Shown one piece after another: positions 7,637 to 16,902 of a stretch of 42,153 nt of DNA. Location: assembly GCA_963582065.1 (NCBI GenBank), contig CAUZRQ010000039.1, positions 1-42,153 of the forward strand. Reading direction: 5' to 3'. The position numbers were made by a program, and so were the translations under genes. The stretch is from UBA8437 sp963582065. GTDB taxonomy: Bacteria > Planctomycetota > Planctomycetia > Planctomycetales > Planctomycetaceae. Numbering within the stretch: the first letter of the stretch is position 1; each line of letters opens with the position of its first letter. Below the pieces are notes generated by a model. That model did not search any database, was not told the origin of the DNA, and saw only the letters and a program-made list of their open reading frames with translations.

Positions 7637-7822
7637 TCAATCGTCGGACGGCACCACCGGGCGGCTGAACCGGGCGTAATGCCCACAGCGAGGGCAGACC
7701 GCATGAGACGGAATGCTGAGATGACATTCCTTGCAGACGACAACCTGAACCGACCGGGCACGGATATGCGTCCGGCGTTTCCGGCCTCGAGCCTTGGAGA
7801 TCCTGCGCTTGGGGACTGCCAT
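7637..7822 (-). CDS. rpmF: 50S ribosomal protein L32
   Basis: This is a 61-residue basic protein of the large ribosomal subunit. MAVPKRRISKARGRKRR is the diagnostic L32 start, and the ATG at 7822 was chosen for this reason although the frame is open to 7882. Two CxxC pairs (Cys30/Cys33 and Cys43/Cys46) form the zinc ribbon of the Zn-containing L32 type. It is the first gene of the plsX-fabD transcription unit. Confidence 0.95.
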   Translation of the reverse strand: MAVPKRRISKARGRKRRTHIRARSVQVVVCKECHLSIPSHAVCPRCGHYARFSRPVVPSDD

Positions 7823-7979
7823 CGTCGCCTCGTACCGCGTTGCCTGACACCCCATTACCACCGACAAGCCACGTTTCAACAACCGGCCATTCGGCCGGGC
7901 TGATCCTGATCACGCCGTCGACCGGCTCGCGACGATTCGCTCTGGGCATCGGGGAAGAGGTGAACTCAACGAATCGGCG

Positions 7980-8008
7980 ATACTAAGGGTGGCAACCCGA
8001 CGCGTCAA
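7980..8008 (-). promoter_or_regulatory. Sigma70-like promoter TTGACG-17-TAGTAT for rpmF-plsX-fabD
   Basis: On the minus strand TTGACG (8008-8003) and TAGTAT (7985-7980) lie 17 bases apart, giving a start near 7973 and a leader of about 150 bases before rpmF. A weaker second candidate, TTGAAA-16-TAATGG, is at 7879-7852. The gap 7823-8265 between divergent genes holds these and the plus-strand promoter at 8177; I see nothing else in it. Confidence 0.5.
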
Positions 8009-8176
8009 GCTCCGCCCAACCGCCTCGAGAGCAGATCCCACGAGACTGACAGGGGGTTGTTCGATCGATCCACGCCCCCCCAGCTCGGTCTCTCACCTGG
8101 CTCTCCAGCCACTGCGGTGCCAAACGATGCCAATATCGAGTCCTCGCTTCAAGGCGGAAAAAACGGTTGTTTTGGT

Positions 8177-8206
8177 TTGCAATTGTCCGGTCTCCGTGGA
8201 AATAAT
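8177..8206 (+). promoter_or_regulatory. Promoter TTGCAA-18-AATAAT for the DUF1559 gene
   Basis: TTGCAA (8177-8182), an 18-base spacer and AATAAT (8201-8206, five of six -10 bases) precede the DUF1559 gene, with a predicted start near 8213. The transcript would carry a GGAGGT ribosome binding site about six bases before the ATG at 8266, one of the strongest in the window, which suggests high expression. Confidence 0.5.
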
Positions 8207-8265
8207 GGTGGTGTATCTCAGCAGCCGGATTTCGGCCTGTATTTTTTCGTCATCGGAGGTGGTTC

Positions 8266-9321
8266 ATGACACGTCAGAAAAGAGGTTTTACTCTCATTGA
8301 GCTTCTCGTCGTGATCGCGATTATCGCGATTCTCGTCGCGCTGCTCCTCCCGGCTGTTCAACAGGCACGCGAAGCGGCTCGCCGCTCGGCCTGCAAGAAC
8401 AACCTCAAGCAGTTCGGCCTGGGATTGGCCAACTATCACGATGCGTTCAACTACTGGCCGCCCCTGCGTGGCGGCACCATTGGTGGATCGCAGAACGAAT
8501 TTCTCAGCGGCGTCACCATGATGATGCCGTTCATCGATCAGGCCCCGCTCTGGGACCGGATTCGGAACTTCGGTGGTGGCGTGACGGCCGGTGGTGACCA
8601 GGGTGGTTACCCTCGGAACGCCACGTTCCCGCACCCGCCAGCCGAGCTGGAAGTGTTCCTGTGTCCGTCCTCGACCCTTCCGGTCCGGCACGTGTCCGGC
8701 AGTGCCCAGCGAAGCTACGTGTTCAGTGTTGGTGATACGATCAACAACAACTACACGTCGATCAACCCGAGCACGGGCATCATCTTCCGTCACCGTGGTC
8801 CGTTCACCTACCGCCTCTGTACGCGGATGCGTGACTTCAAGGATGGAACGAGCAACACGATCGCGATGGCCGAGCGTGGCCTGGGCAACCCGGGTAACCT
8901 CAATGATGTCAGAGGACACGTTTCGACCACGCAGACGACAACTCCGGTTTCCTGCCAATCAACGGCGCTCAACGGTTATTACACCAGTGGATCGCAGGTT
9001 GACCGCCCGGCTCAATACTGGGCCGCCGGTGCACCCTACTTCAACTCGGTCGCCATCTGCTTGCCGCCGAACAGTCCGTCCTGCGGCAATCCGAATGACT
9101 ACGCGATGATCTCCGTCAGCAGCGACCATCCCGGCGGTTCCCATGTCGGTTTTGCCGATGGCAGCGTGAAGTTCGTCAACGAGTCGATCAACACTCAGAC
9201 ACCGGGCACGAATGGTCTGGGTGTGGATGCGACCACCACCAACCTTGGTGGACCCAGCCCCTACGGAGTCTGGGGTGCGCTGGGAACCTTGCAAGGCAGT
9301 GAAGTGATCGGCGAATTCTAA
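8266..9321 (+). CDS. DUF1559 prepilin-like secreted protein
   Basis: The 351-residue protein starts with a type IV prepilin signal: basic residues, then RGFTLIELLVVIAIIAILVA, with cleavage expected between Gly and Phe before the hydrophobic helix, and then the QQAREAARRSACKNNLKQ helix typical of planctomycete DUF1559 proteins. The C-terminus has the family's H-X-G-G-X-X-V-X-F-A-D-G-S motif (HPGGSHVGFADGSVKFVNE). These proteins occur in many copies per planctomycete genome and resemble type II secretion pseudopilins; the exact role is not known. It is a single-gene unit with its own promoter, strong ribosome binding site and strong terminator. Confidence 0.93.
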   Translation: MTRQKRGFTLIELLVVIAIIAILVALLLPAVQQAREAARRSACKNNLKQFGLGLANYHDAFNYWPPLRGGTIGGSQNEFLSGVTMMMPFIDQAPLWDRIRNFGGGVTAGGDQGGYPRNATFPHPPAELEVFLCPSSTLPVRHVSGSAQRSYVFSVGDTINNNYTSINPSTGIIFRHRGPFTYRLCTRMRDFKDGTSNTIAMAERGLGNPGNLNDVRGHVSTTQTTTPVSCQSTALNGYYTSGSQVDRPAQYWAAGAPYFNSVAICLPPNSPSCGNPNDYAMISVSSDHPGGSHVGFADGSVKFVNESINTQTPGTNGLGVDATTTNLGGPSPYGVWGALGTLQGSEVIGEF

Positions 9322-9361
9322 GCCGGTTACCGACTTGTCACATCATCCTCGGATGAACGAC

Positions 9362-9398
9362 ACCGGCCGGTTCCCCCGCGGGAACCGGCCGGTTTTTT
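9362..9398 (+). terminator. Strong intrinsic terminator after the DUF1559 gene
   Basis: CCGGCCGGTTCCC (9363-9375) pairs with GGGAACCGGCCGG (9380-9392) around a short cgc-type loop, and six T follow (9393-9398). The 13-bp GC-rich stem makes this the clearest terminator in the window. Confidence 0.9.
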
Positions 9399-9444
9399 CG
9401 TCTGCCATGCTGCGATTTCAGGACTCGTATCGCAACGGTCGATG

Positions 9445-9453
9445 TGATATAGT
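9445..9453 (+). promoter_or_regulatory. Extended -10 promoter TGATATAGT before the DUF1501 gene
   Basis: TG at 9445-9446, one base, then TATAGT (9448-9453) make an extended -10 element 42 bases before the ATG at 9495. No good -35 box is visible, as expected of this promoter type. Confidence 0.4.
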
Positions 9454-9494
9454 GTCGCCGCACGACGTCTCCTCGAGACCAACGGACCCCAGCT

Positions 9495-10868
9495 ATGCTC
9501 ACGATCCTTGGATCCCCCGGTTCCCGGTCCTTCTGTGACACGCTGACCCGACGCGACGTACTGAAGATCGGCAGCCTGCCGATGGTCGGAGCCGTCGGGG
9601 GACTCACCCTGCCTCAGTTGCTGGCCGCCGAAGCCGCCTCCGGCAGCAGTTCGCACAAGTCGGTCATCATGGTCTTCCTCTCGGGGGGCCCCCCACACCA
9701 GGACATGTTCGACCTGAAGATGCAGGCACCGGCCGACGTCCGAGGCGAGTTCCAGCCGATCTCGACCCGGGTGCCGGGTATCCAGATCTGTGAGCACCTG
9801 CCCCGAATGGCCGCGATGATGGACCGCCTGGCGGTGATCCGCTCGGTGGTCGGCTCCGAGGGGCGTCACGCGGCGTTCCAGTGCATGACCGGCCAGCGGG
9901 TCAACAACCAGCCCCCCGGTGGATGGCCCTCGTTCGGCTCGATCGTCTCCCGCCTGCAGGGAACCGTGCACCCGGGCACTCCCGCCTTCGTCGGACTCTC
10001 GCCGCGGATGAAAAGCAGCACCTGGTCGGATCCGGGCCAGGCCGGGTTCGCCGGACCCGCCCACGCCCCCTTCCTGCCCAACGCCGACGGCGCCGACAAC
10101 CTGGTGCTCAACGGCATGACGCTCGACAAGTTCAACAACCGCAAGAGCCTGCTCGAGGGACTCGATCGCTTCAAGACCGCCGCAGACGCCGGCGGGTCGG
10201 TCGAGAGCCTCGACGCATTCCAGCAACAGGCCTTTGGCATCCTCACCTCCAGCCGACTGGCCGCGGCGCTTGATGTCTCCGGTGAACGTCCCGAAACGCT
10301 GGCCCGCTATGGCGGTGGTTCCTATGAACCGGCCGGCTACGGCGACGCCGGGCCGCTGCACAACCACTACCTGCTGGCCGCCAGGCGGCTGGTCGAGGCC
10401 GGGGTCCGGGTCGTGACGCTGGCCTACGGTCGGTGGGACTGGCACGGTCGACCGCACGGGACCAACTTCGAGAACGCTCGCGACCACCTGCCACGTCTCG
10501 ACCAGGGAGTGACGGCGCTGATCGAAGACCTCCGCGAGCGGGGCATGGACGAAGACACGACCGTGATCGTCTGGGGCGAATTCGGACGCACGCCACGAAT
10601 CAACAAGAACGGTGGTCGCGACCACTGGCCGCGGGTCTCGTGCGCGATGCTCGCCGGTGGCGGCATGGACACCGGGCAACTGATCGGATCCACCAACCGG
10701 CTCGGCGAACACGCTGTCGATCGTCCGGTTCACTTCCAGGAGGTCTTTGCGACGCTGTACCGCAACATCGGTATCGACACCAGTGTCACCACGATCGAGG
10801 ACTTCAGCGGACGCCCCCGCTACCTGATCGACCACAACGTCCACCGGCCGTTGCCCGAGTTGATCTGA
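9495..10868 (+). CDS. DUF1501 domain protein with Tat-type N-terminus
   Basis: The 457-residue protein begins with TRRDVLKIGSLPMVGAVGG, a twin-arginine-like signal followed by a hydrophobic stretch ending at LAAEAA, so export is likely. The body is DUF1501: VIMVFLSGGPPHQDMFDLK, WPSFGSIVSRL, WDWHG, then TVIVWGEFGRTPRIN followed by GRDHWP. DUF1501 belongs to the alkaline-phosphatase/sulfatase-like fold; the conserved Asp, His and Glu residues suggest metal binding, but no substrate is established. In planctomycetes it usually pairs with a DUF1549/DUF1553 cytochrome-like gene; no such partner is adjacent here. The preceding promoter is its own. Confidence 0.93.
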   Translation: MLTILGSPGSRSFCDTLTRRDVLKIGSLPMVGAVGGLTLPQLLAAEAASGSSSHKSVIMVFLSGGPPHQDMFDLKMQAPADVRGEFQPISTRVPGIQICEHLPRMAAMMDRLAVIRSVVGSEGRHAAFQCMTGQRVNNQPPGGWPSFGSIVSRLQGTVHPGTPAFVGLSPRMKSSTWSDPGQAGFAGPAHAPFLPNADGADNLVLNGMTLDKFNNRKSLLEGLDRFKTAADAGGSVESLDAFQQQAFGILTSSRLAAALDVSGERPETLARYGGGSYEPAGYGDAGPLHNHYLLAARRLVEAGVRVVTLAYGRWDWHGRPHGTNFENARDHLPRLDQGVTALIEDLRERGMDEDTTVIVWGEFGRTPRINKNGGRDHWPRVSCAMLAGGGMDTGQLIGSTNRLGEHAVDRPVHFQEVFATLYRNIGIDTSVTTIEDFSGRPRYLIDHNVHRPLPELI

Positions 10869-10937
10869 GATCCCCGATCCAGGTCGGGGAGGACCCCGGG
10901 GCCCGGTCGACCAACGCCGTCGGATCCGGCCCGGGTG

Positions 10938-12917
10938 CTAGTTGCTCCCCACCAGGTGCCGTTTCAGGAACAGCACCACCGCCGCCGACACGTAGTCGCG
11001 GTTGGCCTTCTTGCGGAACCCGTGGCCCTCGTTTCCGGCGTAGATCGTCCAGACCGTCTGCCGATTCGCTCGGACCTTGGGCACGATCTGCCTGGCCTCC
11101 GAAAACGGCACTCGCGGATCGTTGACACCATGAGCCACCAACAGGCTCGTCCTGATCCTCCCGGCGTTGTGCACCGGATCGATCTTTCGGAAGAACTCCA
11201 ACAACTCCGGCTTCCGCTCGTCTCCGTACTCGGCCCGCCGCAGGTCCCGACGATACGCCTTGGTGTTCTTCAGGAACGACTCGAAACTCGCGATCCCCAC
11301 GATGTCGACACCACACTTCAGCCGGTCGCTGAAGTGCACAAGCGATCCCAGCACCATGTAACCGCCGTACGACCCGCCGTAGACGGCCACTCGCGAGGCG
11401 TCCAGGTCAGGCTGGGTCGCAATCCAGTCCAACACCGCCCCGATGTCCTTGACGCTGTCCTCGCGTTTCAATCCGTTGTCCAGCCGGACATAGGTCTTGC
11501 CGTAGCCGGCCGATCCGCGGACGTTGGGACGCACGACCGCCAGCCCGAGTTCGTTCAGGTAGAACTGATCCAGGGACGAGAACCGCGGGCGGTATTGGCT
11601 CTCGGGACCACCGTGAATGTGAACCAGAACCGGTGCCGGAGCCTGTTTCGAAGCCGATGCGGGTCGGAACACGTACGCGGGAATCTGCCGGCCGTCGAAT
11701 GTCCTGTAGCGGATCCGCTCGGGCACCACGAACGAGTCCTCGTCCAAACCGCCCACCTCGCTGTGGGTCCATCGGGTCAACCGGCCGTCGGGCAACCGCA
11801 TCGACCAGGCGTCGGCAGGAGCGTCGGGGCGTGAAAACGTAAAGCCGAGTTGCGTGCCGTCGGGGGAAAACTCCAGCCCGCTGACCAGCCCCAGCGGCAA
11901 CGCGTAGCGGCGGTAGGTCCGCCCGACCAGCAGGTACAATCCACTGGCTCCGTCCTCGTTCGTCGTGAATGCGACCATCCCCAGTTCGGGTTCGACCACC
12001 ACGTCGGTCACGTTCCAGGGTAGTTTCTCGGTCAGGAACTCGTAGGCCATCGTCTTCAGGTTGACCCGGGCCAACTGGCGGAATTCGCCGTTTGTGTCTG
12101 TCGTGATGTAGGCCCACTGACCATCGGGGGCAAACGCCAATGTCCCGTGCGAGGCGGGGCGGGTCCCGGGAATCGGGATCGGCGTCTTCTTGCCGGTGGC
12201 CACGTCGAGCACCGCCGGATAACTCTCGTTGATCGACACGTAGTGGTTGATCAACAGGTTCGAACCATCCCGCGACCAGTCGGTAGCCCGCCAGTATTCT
12301 CCGGTCGTCTTCAACAGCAGGGTCATCTCACCCGGCCGGTGCGGATCGGCAATGAAGAGGTCTGTGTCGCGGCCGTTTCGCTGGGTGCTGTGCACGATGG
12401 CAAACAACCCGTCGCTGCGAACCGGTCCCAGCACGTTCCGCGACTTTCCGTCGGTCAATCGCAGCAACCGGCCCGTCTCGTGTGTCCCCAGCACGTAGAC
12501 CTGGTAGTTCTCGTCTCCCCCACGACTCATTGACAACACCAGGGCTCCCCGGTGGTCTCCGGGCAGAAACCGCCCGGTCGCCGGCTCGTCGAAAAACGTC
12601 AGTTGTTGACGGCGTCCTCCGGGAACGCGGACCCGGTGCAATTGCGAGGTATTCGCGAAACGGGTACGAACCAGCATGCCCTGGCCATCGGGAGACCATC
12701 CCTGAAAGAAAGCGGTGCGGACATTCTGGTAGCGTCTCATCTGCTCGACCAATTTGGCCGGCAGCACCGGCACACCGCTGGTGGTGATCGCCGCCGGCCG
12801 CCGCGGGTCGGCGGGAACCGACTTCTTGTCGGCTGCGACGGTGGACGTCGCCACCGACAGCAACACGGTCGCAACCACCGACCACCTCGACGAAGCCCTC
12901 ATCGTGTCTCGACTCAT
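10938..12917 (-). CDS. Secreted S9-family prolyl oligopeptidase-like peptidase
   Basis: The 659-residue protein has a signal peptide (SVVATVLLSVATSTVAAD). The middle (about 60-390) is a beta-propeller with repeated WSPDGQG, WSRDGSN, FAPDGQW and FSPDGTQ blades. The C-terminal alpha/beta hydrolase domain (about 410-659) carries Ser516 in GGSYGGYM, Asp600 in NDPRVP and His632 in GHGF, a complete triad. Proteins of this architecture (dipeptidyl or acylaminoacyl peptidases) cleave short peptides and would act in the periplasm. The ATG at 12917 was preferred over an in-frame one at 12947 because it gives a normal signal peptide. It stands alone, convergent with the DUF1501 gene and divergent from aconitase. 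Confidence 0.93.
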   Translation of the reverse strand: MSRDTMRASSRWSVVATVLLSVATSTVAADKKSVPADPRRPAAITTSGVPVLPAKLVEQMRRYQNVRTAFFQGWSPDGQGMLVRTRFANTSQLHRVRVPGGRRQQLTFFDEPATGRFLPGDHRGALVLSMSRGGDENYQVYVLGTHETGRLLRLTDGKSRNVLGPVRSDGLFAIVHSTQRNGRDTDLFIADPHRPGEMTLLLKTTGEYWRATDWSRDGSNLLINHYVSINESYPAVLDVATGKKTPIPIPGTRPASHGTLAFAPDGQWAYITTDTNGEFRQLARVNLKTMAYEFLTEKLPWNVTDVVVEPELGMVAFTTNEDGASGLYLLVGRTYRRYALPLGLVSGLEFSPDGTQLGFTFSRPDAPADAWSMRLPDGRLTRWTHSEVGGLDEDSFVVPERIRYRTFDGRQIPAYVFRPASASKQAPAPVLVHIHGGPESQYRPRFSSLDQFYLNELGLAVVRPNVRGSAGYGKTYVRLDNGLKREDSVKDIGAVLDWIATQPDLDASRVAVYGGSYGGYMVLGSLVHFSDRLKCGVDIVGIASFESFLKNTKAYRRDLRRAEYGDERKPELLEFFRKIDPVHNAGRIRTSLLVAHGVNDPRVPFSEARQIVPKVRANRQTVWTIYAGNEGHGFRKKANRDYVSAAVVLFLKRHLVGSN

Positions 12918-12961
12918 CGGTCTCTCCCACGGCTCGTTTCCGACCATCGGCCCCCCCCGCT

Positions 12962-12989
12962 TTGACCGGCTTCGACGAGGCCATACAAT
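12962..12989 (+). promoter_or_regulatory. Promoter TTGACC-16-TACAAT for aconitase
   Basis: TTGACC (12962-12967) and TACAAT (12984-12989) each match five of six consensus bases with a 16-base spacer. The predicted start is near 12996, about 110 bases before the acnA ATG. It lies in the divergent gap between the S9 peptidase and acnA. Confidence 0.6.
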
Positions 12990-13106
12990 GAGTGCGGCTC
13001 ACACGATGCCGCGGATCAACCCGGGACCGCACTCACCCGACGGCCGACAGCCTACCCACCTGGTCACGGGTTGACCACACGACGAAACGACAGGAGTCCC
13101 CCCGCA

Positions 13107-15779
13107 ATGACCTCGGCCAACCCCTTCAACGCCTCCGCCACGCTCTCGACCGCCTCAGGTGACGTGACGTACTTCCGCCTGAGGCAACTCGCCGACGACG
13201 GACTCGGGGACATCGACACCCTGCCCTACTCGATCCGCATCCTGCTCGAAGCCTGCCTGAGAAATGTCGACGGCTTCGTCGTCACCGCCGATGACGTGAC
13301 GACGCTGGCCGGCTGGTCGGCCGACGGCATTGATCCGGCCGAGATCCCCTTCAAGCCGGGACGCGTGGTGCTGCAGGACTTCACCGGGGTCCCGGCCATC
13401 GTCGATCTCGCGGCACTTCGCTCGGCGATGGTCCGCATGAACGGCGACCCTCGGAAGATCAACCCCCTGGTGCCCTGCGATCTCGTCGTGGACCACTCGG
13501 TCCAGGTTGACCGCTTCGCGTCGATCGACGCACTTTCGCACAACGTCGAACGGGAATTCCAGCGGAACCAGGAACGCTACGGGTTCCTCCGCTGGGGCCA
13601 GCAGGCGTTCGACAACTTCCGTGTGATCCCGCCGGCAACCGGGATCGTCCACCAGGTCAACCTCGAGTACCTCGCGACGGTGGTGATGGTCGAAAACGGA
13701 GTGGCCTACCCCGACAGCCTGGTCGGCACCGACAGCCACACCACCATGATCAACGGCCTGGGCGTGGTCGGCTGGGGTGTGGGGGGGATCGAGGCCGAAG
13801 CGGTGATGCTCGGTCAGCCCATCTACATGCTCACGCCAGAAGTGGTCGGGTTCCGACTGACCGGGCAGTTGCCCGAGGGAGCCACGGCGACCGACCTGGT
13901 GCTGACCGTCACGCAGATGCTGCGGGCCCACGGCGTGGTCGGGAAATTCGTCGAATTCCATGGCGAGGGGCTGGAGGTGATGTCGCTGGCCGACCGCGCC
14001 ACGCTGGCCAACATGGCTCCGGAGTACGGAGCCACCATGGGCTTCTTTCCGGTCGACGACGAGACACTGCGGTACATGGAACGGACTGGCCGCCCGGCCG
14101 AGACAATCGACCTGGTCGAACGCTACACGAAGGAACAGGGACTGTTTCGCACCCCCGAGTCCCCCACCCCGCGTTTCAGCAGTACGCTGGAACTCGACAT
14201 GGGCAGCATCGTCCCATCGCTGGCCGGCCCCAAGCGGCCCCAGGACCGGATCACACTGGCTTCCATGCAATCTCAGTGGCACAAGGACCTGGCCGAGACG
14301 TTCGAGAAACCCGAGCCGTCACCGGCAATCGAAGTGACGCTCAACGGCGACAACCCCTCGATCACCGATGGTGCGGTGATCATCGCCGCCATCACCAGTT
14401 GCACCAACACCAGCAACCCCAGCGTGATGATCGCCGCGGGACTGCTGGCCCGGAACGCCGTCGCGCGGGGACTGTCCCGCAAGCCCTGGGTCAAGACCAG
14501 CCTCGCCCCCGGCAGTCGTGTCGTCACCGACTACCTCGACCAGGCCGGGCTCACAGAACCGCTCGAACAACTCGGCTTCCACACCGTCGGCTACGGGTGC
14601 ACCACCTGCATCGGCAACAGTGGCCCGATTCCCGAATCGATCTCCGATGCGATCACCGCCGGTGACCTGGTCGCCGCCGCGGTGCTCTCGGGCAACCGCA
14701 ACTTCGAAGGTCGCATCAGTCCATGGGTCAAGGCCAACTACTTGGCCAGTCCGCCGCTGGTGGTCGCCTACGCCCTGGCCGGGACCACCGACATCGACCT
14801 TGCGACTCAACCGCTGGGTACCGATGCCGACGGCAACCCCGTGTTGCTCTCCGAGATCTGGCCGTCCCAGCACGAAATCGCCGATGCGGTCGCGGGATCG
14901 ATGTCGCCGGACATGTACATCAAGCGATACGGAGCGGCCGACGACGGGCCACCGGAGTGGCAGGCGATAACCGAGGCCGAGGGGGACGTGTTCGACTGGG
15001 ACGCCCAGAGCACCTACGTGCAGGAACCTCCCTTCTTCGTCGACATGCCCGTCGACCCGCCGCCGATCGAGTCGATCCACGCCGCCAGGGTGATCGTCAG
15101 CGTCAACGACAGCGTCACCACCGACCACATCTCTCCGGCCGGAGCCATCAACGCTGACTCACCGGCAGGACTGTTCCTGCAGGAAAACGGAGTCACTCCC
15201 GAGAACTTCAACAGCTACGGCAGCCGGCGGGGCAACGACCGCGTGATGACCCGCGGCACCTTCGCCAATATCCGGCTCCGGAACCTGATGGCACCGGGAA
15301 CCGAGGGCGGCATGACCACCTATCTGCCCAGTGGCGAACAGATGTCCGTCTACGAGGCGGCCGTCAAGTACCAGGCCGACGGCACGCCGCTGGTGGTACT
15401 GGCCGGAGCCGAATACGGCACCGGCTCCTCCCGCGACTGGGCCGCCAAGGGCACCTACCTGCTTGGCATCCGGGCAGTGATCGCCACCAGCTACGAACGG
15501 ATCCACCGCTCGAACCTCGTCGGCATGGGCGTGCTGCCCCTGCAATTCCGCGAGGGCGAGAGTCGAGACTCGCTCGACCTCGACGGCTCCGAGTCCTACG
15601 ACATTTCACTGGCCGATGACCTCAAGCCCCAACAGGCCGTCGAGGTCACCGCCACCCGGGCGGACGGATCGATGGTCCACTTTGTCGTCACCTGCCGGAT
15701 CGATACGCCGGTCGAGATCGACTACTACCGCAACGGCGGCATCCTCCACACCGTCCTCCGGCAACTCGCCGGTAGCTGA
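13107..15779 (+). CDS. acnA: Aconitate hydratase A
   Basis: Aconitase interconverts citrate and isocitrate in the TCA cycle, using a [4Fe-4S] cluster. The 890-residue length fits AcnA/IRP1-type enzymes. Cluster ligands are Cys432 in SCTNTSNP and Cys498 and Cys501 in GCTTCIGNSGP. The swivelling domain has SVTTDHISPAG and GSSRDWAAKG with the substrate-binding Ser-Arg. The ATG at 13107 (MTSANPFNASATL) was chosen over the open frame from 13071; AGGAG lies about ten bases upstream. It appears monocistronic, with its own promoter. Confidence 0.97.
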   Translation: MTSANPFNASATLSTASGDVTYFRLRQLADDGLGDIDTLPYSIRILLEACLRNVDGFVVTADDVTTLAGWSADGIDPAEIPFKPGRVVLQDFTGVPAIVDLAALRSAMVRMNGDPRKINPLVPCDLVVDHSVQVDRFASIDALSHNVEREFQRNQERYGFLRWGQQAFDNFRVIPPATGIVHQVNLEYLATVVMVENGVAYPDSLVGTDSHTTMINGLGVVGWGVGGIEAEAVMLGQPIYMLTPEVVGFRLTGQLPEGATATDLVLTVTQMLRAHGVVGKFVEFHGEGLEVMSLADRATLANMAPEYGATMGFFPVDDETLRYMERTGRPAETIDLVERYTKEQGLFRTPESPTPRFSSTLELDMGSIVPSLAGPKRPQDRITLASMQSQWHKDLAETFEKPEPSPAIEVTLNGDNPSITDGAVIIAAITSCTNTSNPSVMIAAGLLARNAVARGLSRKPWVKTSLAPGSRVVTDYLDQAGLTEPLEQLGFHTVGYGCTTCIGNSGPIPESISDAITAGDLVAAAVLSGNRNFEGRISPWVKANYLASPPLVVAYALAGTTDIDLATQPLGTDADGNPVLLSEIWPSQHEIADAVAGSMSPDMYIKRYGAADDGPPEWQAITEAEGDVFDWDAQSTYVQEPPFFVDMPVDPPPIESIHAARVIVSVNDSVTTDHISPAGAINADSPAGLFLQENGVTPENFNSYGSRRGNDRVMTRGTFANIRLRNLMAPGTEGGMTTYLPSGEQMSVYEAAVKYQADGTPLVVLAGAEYGTGSSRDWAAKGTYLLGIRAVIATSYERIHRSNLVGMGVLPLQFREGESRDSLDLDGSESYDISLADDLKPQQAVEVTATRADGSMVHFVVTCRIDTPVEIDYYRNGGILHTVLRQLAGS

Positions 15780-15906
15780 ATCGAGCACATCCGGAATTCG
15801 GATCCAACGACGTTTCCACCTGTTGCCGGCACCGGGAAACCAGTAAACTCGTCCGTTGTTCGCGGTCATTCGTCCGACGTCGTTCGCTTGGGGGAAGGGG
15901 CACGTC

Positions 15907-16863
15907 ATGTTCCGGATGCTCGGTTGCCTGCTGTGTCTCACGGGCTTCGCCACGACGGTCCATTCTCAGGAGATCCCGGGCACGCCGGTGCCGGGGAACA
16001 AGACGTCTGCGGGTTCCGGGATCCGTTCGAACATCCGGGTGAGACGATTGCCGGGAACTGACGACCGCGTCGATCGAACGGCGGTGATCGAGAAACACGT
16101 CGTCGGCCAGAAGACTGTGGCGTGCATCCCGATCGGCGTGCTGCTCGCCCCAGTCCCACCAGCCCTCGCGTCTCACCTCGGTCTGACAACCGGCCGGGGC
16201 ATGATGATCCGTGCCGTGCTGCCCGAATCGCCGGCCGACCAGGAACAGCGGTTGCGTCGGTTCGATGTCATCCTCTCGGTCGACGGCACACCACTGACCG
16301 ATCCCGACCTTCTGACCAAGACAGCCCGGGCTGCGGGGTCGGAGAAGAAACCGGTCCGGTTCGAGGTGATTCGCGAAGGCAAGCCGGTCGAGATCGAGGT
16401 GACCCCGATCCCGACCGAGGGAGATGACATCCGCATCGGCTCGCTCGTCATCGGCAACGGCAACGGCAATTCCGGCCGGGGCGGTCGAAAACGCAGGGTG
16501 CTCCGGATTGATGGTGTCACCAACCTCAGGGAGATCGAGAAGGAGATCCGTAGCCTGGCGGCCGACGGCCGGCAGAAAGTCAACTTGCGAATCCAGACTG
16601 CTGACGGCGAGGAGCGGAGAATTCGCGGCTCGATCCGGATCTCGCCCAACAGCGTCGCCGCGGCACCGCGTCGGGCGACGGTGACAACCCGCGGACGGGC
16701 CGTGCCGACCCGGATCCTGAACCTGAATACCACCAGGCCGCGGACCCGCCAAGCCGCCTCTGCCTCATCGGCCGCAGTCATTCAGCAACTCGCAGCCGCG
16801 ATCCGGCGGATCGAGATCCTCGAAGCAACCCTCAGGGAACTTCTCGAAGAGATCGACGACTGA
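15907..16863 (+). CDS. Secreted PDZ-domain protein with C-terminal coiled coil
   Basis: The 318-residue protein starts with a signal peptide (MFRMLGCLLCLTGFATTVHS), preceded by GGAAGGGG. A PDZ-like domain spans about 85-165 (ASHLGLTTGRGMMIRAVLPE, then FDVILSVDGTPLTDPDLL and EVIREGKPVEIEV). It is followed by a basic Gly/Arg-rich linker, a second alpha/beta segment with VTNLREIEKEIRSL, and a C-terminal helix of heptad character (QQLAAAIRRIEILEATLREL). No protease domain is present, so this is not an HtrA; it may be a periplasmic peptide-binding or scaffold protein. The ATG at 15907 is preferred to 15856 for the signal peptide. A weak TTGCCG-15-TAAACT promoter lies at 15823-15849. Confidence 0.75.
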   Translation: MFRMLGCLLCLTGFATTVHSQEIPGTPVPGNKTSAGSGIRSNIRVRRLPGTDDRVDRTAVIEKHVVGQKTVACIPIGVLLAPVPPALASHLGLTTGRGMMIRAVLPESPADQEQRLRRFDVILSVDGTPLTDPDLLTKTARAAGSEKKPVRFEVIREGKPVEIEVTPIPTEGDDIRIGSLVIGNGNGNSGRGGRKRRVLRIDGVTNLREIEKEIRSLAADGRQKVNLRIQTADGEERRIRGSIRISPNSVAAAPRRATVTTRGRAVPTRILNLNTTRPRTRQAASASSAAVIQQLAAAIRRIEILEATLRELLEEIDD

Positions 16864-16902
16864 TCTCTTGCCCGGAGCCCGTGCCGGTCCCGCCGCCTCG
16901 CT

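Noticed and set aside
9327..10844. A 505-codon minus-strand frame opposite the DUF1501 gene
   Set aside because: It is antisense to a well-supported gene, crosses the strong terminator and has a low-complexity Val/Asp/Gly-rich composition.
13155..14282. A 375-codon minus-strand frame opposite aconitase
   Set aside because: It is a shadow of acnA, His/Asp/Val-rich, without a domain.
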